DNA of 32,026 bases from Sperchopsis tessellata (lineage: Eukaryota > Arthropoda > Insecta > Coleoptera > Hydrophilidae): positions 1 to 32,026 of the forward strand of contig JAWQRN010000293.1 in assembly GCA_033557685.1 (NCBI GenBank), written 5' to 3'. A program made the position numbers and the translations under genes. The notes beneath the pieces are model-generated. The model was not told the DNA's origin. It made no database searches and saw only the letters and a list, made by a program, of their open reading frames with translations. Every line of letters begins with the position of its first letter. Positions within the stretch are counted from its first letter, which is position 1. Below are positions 12,201 through 21,200 of this stretch, one piece after another.

Positions 12201-15200
12201 AATATATTTTACTAGTATTAAACCTTGACAAATTTGCTTGTAGGGTTACCAGACATTATATTTTAACTGGTCGTCATTGCAAGAAATAATGGCTGGTGGT
12301 ATATTTTTCTGTATTTTAGCAAAAAGTAATCTTTTTCTCTGGAATATATAATACAATGACAAACATATATTGAAATTTTCGACATAATAAGAATATACTA
12401 CTTACCAAAAATATTAGAACATCAATGAGGGGTAGAGATATTTTGATCATATCTCATATATTACTTTAATAGATACGATTCCAATTTGAAAAAAGTTAAT
12501 GTGTGGGTCCATATCTCATGCATCTATGTCCTCTGGTGATATGTCATTCCAAACTTCCTGGGCCTGGTGTCTATCCAAATTTTCCTTTTCACCTCGTTTT
12601 CTTCTCACCCTATATCTGCCCTCATGTATACATAGACATAAGAAAAATTCATAACAAAAGATCCCATTTTTCTCTCTCATTGCACCATAAGAGTCCTTGC
12701 TGATAGTAAGTAAGTAAGTTATATTTATTTCCCATCATAGGACGGAAAGTACATAAGTAATTACTAATACACATAATATTTACAATTGCATACAAAAGAC
12801 AGAGCACAACTGTCATTAAAAAAATCAATAAAAAGATAGACATGCTAAATAAAACTAATACACTCAATATAAAATTTGAGTCGATCAGAAGCAGAACAAT
12901 TTCTAGAATGAAAACTCAAAAAATTCGTCAAGCGAGTAAAATGCCTCGTTAACAAATAAACTTCTTACGGTTCTTCTCAATCTGTTCGGATCATCAGTTT
13001 CCCTTATGCATATAGGCAATTTATTATAAAATTTAAAAGCCATATAAATGGGGGATTTAATAAAAAAGGAAGAATGGGGGATTTCTACAATCAAATTATT
13101 TCTATTTCTCATTGAATAATTATGAACATCATTACGTCTCCGGAAATAATTTTTATTTCTGTGCACCAAGGACACAATTTCCAATATAAACAGTGAGTAG
13201 ACGGTGAGAACGCGATGGCGCTTAAAAAGTGGTTAACAATGCTCAGCAGCCGAAGAGCCCGTCATCATTTGTAATGCTCTCTTCTGTAAACTAAAACTCT
13301 CGTCATCAAACTGGCACCAGCAAATCCCCAGAAACATATACCATAACTTAGGATGGACTGAAATAATGCATAATAAGAATTCATTGCCGCAGTAATATCC
13401 AGCTCCCAAAAAATTGTTATAATGGTGCAGCAAGCCGACGAAAGCTACCCGACATATACAAGATATGCTCCTCCCACCCCAAGAGGTCATCGATATGCAA
13501 GCGTAAGAAACGTTGGTCTGAGGTTTTAATTAGTTGCACATTATTATTGTGAACGTTCAGGTTCACATTTTTTTTAAATACAACATATTTTCTTTTATCA
13601 ATATACCACAGCTTTATTGTGGCAAGATCCGAATTTACTGTGCCCTCCAATGCTTCCAGGCTCATGTCACTCCATTCAGACTAGTGTCGTCAACAAATAC
13701 TGATTTTCACCCTCATGTTAAGCCATGTCATTTATAAAAAAATAGAAATAAAATGGGCCCAAGAACTGAACCCTGGGGAACATCACAGCACAAATCTTTC
13801 ACTTCTGACACAACATCACCCCCATCCAAATCCGACTTAACGACCTGTGACCTACCCCCCTGAAACCATAGGTTTCCATCTTGCTTAATAAAATCGCATG
13901 GCCGACGCAATCAAATACCTTGGCTAAATCGCAATAAATGACTCCCACAGTCCTACCTTTGTTCACCCCAGAGTACACCATGCTGACCAAATTGAATATG
14001 GCATCACTTGTTGATACCCCAGTCCTGAATCCAAACTGAGAGGAAGATATCAATTGGTTTACCCCAGCAAAAGCAAGTATATGTTGCCTCATCAGACGTT
14101 CAACAATCTTAGACAGCGATGGCAACAGAGATATGTGCCTGTAGTTCGAGGCTATATTGCTTGCACTACCGTTATGATAATTGACTTCTTCAAACACTTG
14201 GAAAATATACCAGCCTGAAAACTCTTACTTATCAACTCAACCAAAACATGCAAAACACAATCGGGGAACTCCTTGTAAACTGTAATAGGTATGTCATCAT
14301 ATCCTACAGAGGTTTTGTTTTTTAATTTGTATTGTTGATTTTAATTCGTCTAAGCTAACGGGATGAATAAAGAAGTTCTTATTTGTACCGAACGACTGAT
14401 TATAAGGTACAGTAGTGTTGGGGCATCCAATATTAGTGTAATATTAGCATAAACACCAACAAAATATTTGTTGAATGAATCCGCCATTTTCACTTTGTCT
14501 TTTTCAGATTTACCATTGATGTCAATGCTAGAAACAGTATAGCTCTTCTTGTTGCTCCTTCCCGTCAGTTTGCCTATAACTCGCCATGTCTCTTTGCTCT
14601 TGTTGTGTGCGTTCTCTATTCTATAGCTATGAAATTTTATTTTTGCAGTTTTAGTAACCTTCCTTAATATTTTTTTATTCTTTTTATAATAATTGTGTAT
14701 ATACTCATTATCAATGTACCTGCATATGTAATTTAAAGAACGTTTATTCCTATAGGATATTTTTAAACCTTTCGTGAGCCAGAGTTTATGTTTTCTAGCA
14801 ATAACACATTTCAAGGGGAAACAGACCTCTAAAAAATTTCTCAAAGTATCCAGAAAAATGGTACATTTATCATCCACACCAACACCAAAATATCGTTCCA
14901 GGATGCAATCTCACATATCTAAAAATCTTCTATAATCAACAAAACTGAAGGATCGTCTCACTACCACATGAATACGATTTTTATTTTTACGAGTAGACGG
15001 TAAATCAAAAGTAACCGCATAGTGATCCTATAAGCCCACGTCAAACACATTCGCAACTGCATTTTTATGTGCAATATTTGAGCAAATGATCTTGGCTGAG
15101 GTGGCAGTGACCCTGGTAAAGTGTTCAATATGCTTGGTCATTCCAATTGAAGACAACAAACTTCTTAGCTCTTCCTATTGTCTACCATTGTCAGAGTAGT

Positions 15201-18200
15201 CATCATTTAAATCGCCCTGCAACACCAACTTACATCTCGTTGGGAATCTCTATAACAATTGTTCACACCTCATCATAAACATCTCAAAAGATCCAGCCGG
15301 AGATCTGTAAATAGTCAACACATACACATTTAAACATTCAATACAAGCACACGCAAACTCAAAGTCCAACTCTACTATTGATTCATCATACCTATATATA
15401 GCAACTGCCTTTAGACCCTTCAAAGTCAAAATAGCACATCCCCCATGTTTGTTATTACACCTTTTGAAAATGGATGCAACATTATAACCATTTAGAACAA
15501 TGCTTTCATGTTTCTTCAGCCAATGTTTAGTTAAACAAACTATTTTATGTATATTTAGATCCAGTAAAAGTGAGAATAAATTGTCCGTTCTACTTCTAAT
15601 CGACTGTACATTTATCAAAAACAATGTTGCTATGCTGTGCTTGCTAAAAAATGCGGTTTGGCAGCATTTTCCTCAGCCGACACATCAATCGACCCCAGTT
15701 AGTCAGATCGGTCACACACAATCATCCCATGCATCCCGTTGCTCGCATTGTCCACTAAGGCACTACTTCTTATGGAGCGATCACCACTCATAGACTTATC
15801 ACTGTCATTCTTACTCACAGAATCATCACTCCTCATTCCTAGCTTGTAACCAATAACGCCTAATCAGTATTTAATCAACTTTTTCTTGCCTTTGTACTCC
15901 ATGAGTAGCACTTGCTTAGGAAAATCTTCTAGAAAAAAATCGTTCTGTTATTCTGAGTTTTCATTTCCTCATATAACGCTAAATTGGTGTTGTATATAAG
16001 CCTGTTTAGTACAGGACGACCATCTTTAAAAGGGACAGACACAAAATTAAAATGATGTTCTTATGTAAGAGGTAGAACCAGGAGATGGTGGTAAGAACAA
16101 AATCTAAAAGCATTTAATCTTCAGCATTCGTGTGCTTTCCAATTTCTTAGAACATCAACCTTTTGGTCTCTATCCTCCCAAGTAATAGTGATTATTGGCT
16201 TTCCACTCCCCCTCCTACATTGATATCTGCCCTCCTGGAACATATTGCTTACCAGCCAGGCCACCGGACTTTATTAACTAAATCTCCTAACATGTTTCCA
16301 TCTATGATGTCTTCTTTTTCATTCAAACATATATGGGTATCCTATTGCCTCTAGCTTTGCCTCTGACTTTATAACTTCTGCTTCTATGCAGTTTCTTCCC
16401 AGAACCATGTTTTATTATCTAGTTATTTTCCCATCTATAAAACCTACAGGTACATACTTCTTTAATCGAACTGAAAATATCAATTCCCTTTCTCTACTTG
16501 GCCAAGTCATTTTCTTCACTATTCAATTAAATTCACATTATTAACTAATTTATTTTTGTTTGAAAATATATTTTGCATTTCAATATTTTCGCAAATGTTC
16601 ATATACATACCTTTTGATTTTTTATAAATAAACAACTAAAACAACAAATTACTATTTATATGATGAATCCTAAAATTACTTACCTTCAATATTTATGATG
16701 TATACATAGGATCGACTGTTTTCGCAAGACATATAGATCTGAAGGTTACTTTGGAATGTACCGAGGATCAGGTGTAAACATACTGCTTATAACTCCAGAA
16801 AAAGCTATAAAACTGGCGGCAAATGATTTCTTTAGGTATGTTTTGAGAACACCTCAAGGAACAATTACGCCACTGAGAGCTATGTTAGCAGGTGCCTCGG
16901 CTGGTTTTTGCCAAATTATAGTAACTACTCCCATGGAACTATTGAAAATTCAACTTCAAGATGCAGGTCGCATTGCTGCACAAGCAAAGAAAGGTAAGTT
17001 TCTTACTTTTTATTAGAAGTATTAGTTTACATATTTATGTATGTACGGCCTTTGAACAGTTTCAGTGTATGTGTAGTAAGTTCTTATTTAGAAATTATTT
17101 ACTGTCGTATAGCTGCAATCAAAGTCAAAAGATTAAGACCACTACAAACAGTTATATAACTACAAATAAAAATATTTGTCAGTTCACAATTACGGACTAG
17201 CATTTATTTTTCAGTTCTTTCTTATTATTACCCAACAGATACAGCAGCTGTACATAGTCTGGGGTCCCTAGTAGTAACAATATCTTAAGGTTACTCCTGT
17301 TCGTGTTGTGTTCATCTCTTTTAAACAGTTTAGTTAATTAAATATTAAACATATAGGCCTCGGTACATCCATATTATAATTAACATATTGGAGTTTAAAA
17401 GACTGGTCAATCGGCCTAATAGCAAAAAACTCTTTAGCTATCGTTCCAGTATTAATTAAAATGTGTAGTTTTTATCATCACCATCACTTCTATTTGCTCT
17501 CAAGTGGAGCTTAATAAAGTTAACTAACCAATACACATGTTAATTTTCATGTCAATCACCTATTACCGTGTTAAAATTTACAACTTTTCACAGTGTTCCT
17601 TTACAAATGTTGTCCAATATCGCATACATTAGTAACCTCCCAAATATTGTCCCACTTCATTATATATCTATGCAAATAAAGTTCTAATGTCATATTCCTT
17701 TTCTGCCAACATACTCATCACACACCACAGTTTGTATTGGTCAATAATTTTTTTCTTCTAATTGTGTACGCCACGAAGTACTTAACATTTATCCTATCCA
17801 AACCCTTGCTCTATTATTTTTTTAGCATACCAAATCACTGGCAAATACATTTTCTCATTAATTCCTTCTAGTATTGATACAAATGATGCAAAAACTATTA
17901 TTTTTAATTTAAAAAGTGCATTAGGCTAGGTATATTAGACAAATATCAGTATGTCCCAAGTTAAACAAACTAACGAATGCAGCAAATTGTTAATTTGAGT
18001 AATTGCCCGTACAATTTAAATGTACTGAATAGTACCGGTATTAGAAAAGTATTATATAAACAAGTGGAGCAGTGAAGAATATGAATGAGAATTTTACAGG
18101 TACCATAAAACACCAAATCTGTCCTTTTGGGACATTAATCTAAAACCCGTTAGATGGTGCAAAACAATTATTTGCAGTCTGCATTACAGTTACATTGAAG

Positions 18201-21200
18201 TTGAATGTTCAACACAGTATTCAAATTGCTTATTTTTGTATGTTAGGTGAACTTGTGCATTATGTGTATATAAACCAATTATTGATTATTTATGTGTAAA
18301 GTTTATAACTTAAAACTGAAAGAGAATGCCCAACACTGAAATTAACTATTAAACAAACATCCATAGATAATAACAATTAAGTTACAGGTATTTTCTTGAA
18401 TCTATGTATTATTTGTACATTTTTTGATTTTCTTGTATTTTATTTGGTGAAAACTTTATTGTGCAAAACTGATGTGGTTGATTGAAAATGTTTGAAACCT
18501 AAAATCCAAAACATTTTCTGTCATCGAATCTTATAAATGGTTCCGTCAGTTTTGCTACGCTTGACCGGGTTGATATTAGTTCACAGTTAAACAATGCTTT
18601 TTGAAAATCTGTTAATGAATACAAAAAAAAGTCACAAAAAATTGGTACATTTTAAATAAAATAATTAACTGCATAAAATTTTTTGGGACATTTGAACTGG
18701 TACTGTGTAGGATACCACGAAGGTGAATCATTTAAAATTTCCGGAGTATTTTGGAAACTTTGTATAGTCTACAATTTTTAAAGAACAGTTGAAAAAAAAG
18801 TTAATTTTTAAAGAATATTGAAGACAGTTCAAAACGATTTATTAAATTTGATGCTTGCTGTTACTCCAAATTTTAAATTTAAAACGAAGTGTAAAAGAGT
18901 GGTTTATACATATCAAAATGAAATATTTGCTTGATTGGAAAAATCTATAGACAAAGATGAAAATTCGACGAAGATAAAGCTATTGAATTAAACTATTTCT
19001 TAAAAAAAATATTTTTTAGTTAAATTATTTTCACCTAATTATTCCTCACTATAATGTATTATTCAATCAAGTTCAAAAGTGGTATATTGATGTTATAGCT
19101 GTAAATAATTTTTAATTTAACAACAAAATAAAAGAAACAAAAGGCCGAATTATAAATAACAAATCTTTATTTGATTTATTTTCTGATCCGGCAAGTACAT
19201 AAAATAAATATCATATTTAATATGCAGAATTTCTTTAGAATTATGTGATTTAATTATTTCAGACGTAAAACACAGATTCCAGTAGTAATCATTTAATTGT
19301 TGCTCAGTAATTTCAGTCAAATAGTTTTTAGAACTAGAAACAAAAAAAACTTTTCCTAAGATGTTTTTAGATTGAATCAGAATATCCAATTGTAAATAAT
19401 TTAAAATTAAAAACTAAAAGTGTTGTACAATCAAGACTTTTAGCAGTGCGGGCTATAGCCATTTTACAATTGTTCTTAAATAAAATCTTTACAATACGAT
19501 TGTTTGAAATGTAAACACTAATTTTCAACTAAAAAACCTTCATAAGAAATACATGGGACAATAAAGTGTATGTGCCTTGGCTATGTTAAGCATTTAAAGA
19601 GCACTTCTTAAAAAAGACAATAAAGAGGAAAATTAACATGGAATTTAAATCAATTTAAACCTGTGGTAAGTCATTTTTTTATAGAAACGTCCTATCCATT
19701 TGTTACCCCAAGAACAAAATGTTATTTCTTCAAATGCTTCTCGAGCCTCAAAAATCACTGAGATTTTTCCTCTCCCTTTATTAACAATTGTGTTTCAAAA
19801 ATAGCTTCAGTTTTAATACACAGTTTATCATTTCCTATTCCTGGAACATTAGCACAAGTGTGGGATAATACAAGGTCTTATCCCACTTTTGATGTTGATG
19901 TATTCAATCAACTGGGTCAATATGTCAAAATATAGCCCTCATACAACAATCTGATTATGAAGATATATTTTAGAGGAACAACATATCCTTAAGAATTAGC
20001 CACAATTATCATTTAGGCCTCCTCAAAGACCATAAAACATAAATTAATCATTATGGCATGCTCCAGAACAGCTCTTTTTGGTATAAATCCAGCATGATAT
20101 ATTATTTGTGTTAGGTACTTTACCATATTACTCTTGTTAGTATTTTCTATGTTTCACCCAACAATTTTACAGCTGTTCAATTATCCTATCAAGATATGTA
20201 ACAGTTTTCATGAAGTAGCTCTACCCTAATATCTGTTATTACATCCCGGCATATGCTCTATGCCAATTAATGTGGGAGTTTGATTTTTAGGTTACATTTG
20301 ACAATATATGTATTGCAAGAACATTAACTGCTCATCCATATGAATTAAAATACAGAGAAAGCGGATACGTAGTGAAAACATGTACACGAAACAAAGCACA
20401 AAATTCACACTGTGTATATACAATCGATATCACATGCCCACGTGGGGATGATGTGGAACCTCAATTTTTCTGTTAAGTTAAGACTATAAATAGTGTCAAA
20501 CTTTCGTCCTCGTATAGAAAACGTTCTAACGTGTGAAAATATAGAATCTTTCAGGTAGAAACTGACTGTAGCAAGATGCACTGCTTGCTAGGTCAAGAAA
20601 GCCTGAATGAATGAATAAAGCCGGATGCTAACTCGCCGCCATTTTGGAAGCCGCTAGTTTTAACAATGGTCGGGCATAGGAGAGGATGGTAACAATGCAA
20701 TTCTTGCGTAATACTGGAAGTATCACTTCAGGGGTATTTTTCACTGGAGACGACTGAACAGATATAAATATATACTACATGTGACATACACACACAGTTG
20801 TCTACTCCTATATTCTGTTGACAATGGTTTTGTAATACTCATCACTCTTTTGCTGTTAATAATATGTCCATTTAATTCGCTTCTAGTACCTTTTATTTAA
20901 CTTTTCTCCAAATACAACTTCCTGAACCTTTTTCTCTCTATTTAAATTACAATCGGTAATGTTTTTTATACCTACAAGCACCACAGCTGTTTCCTTTGTT
21001 ATCTTATATATTATTATACATTGTAAAGATTATTTTCAGTCACATCTAAAACTTTCTACCAACTGGTCTAGAATCCTAATTTGTGTTCTCTAGACTTTTC
21101 TATCTAAAGTTATTGTTTAATTTATTTGCATAAGACACCTTCTTTTTCTACTACTTCTTTCAGCCTGCATTTGTCCACTACTGAACATAGGCTTCTCTCA

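Noticed and set aside
13728..14877. A host gene in carrier intron 2
   Set aside because: All readable frames belong to a LINE endonuclease-reverse transcriptase in antisense.
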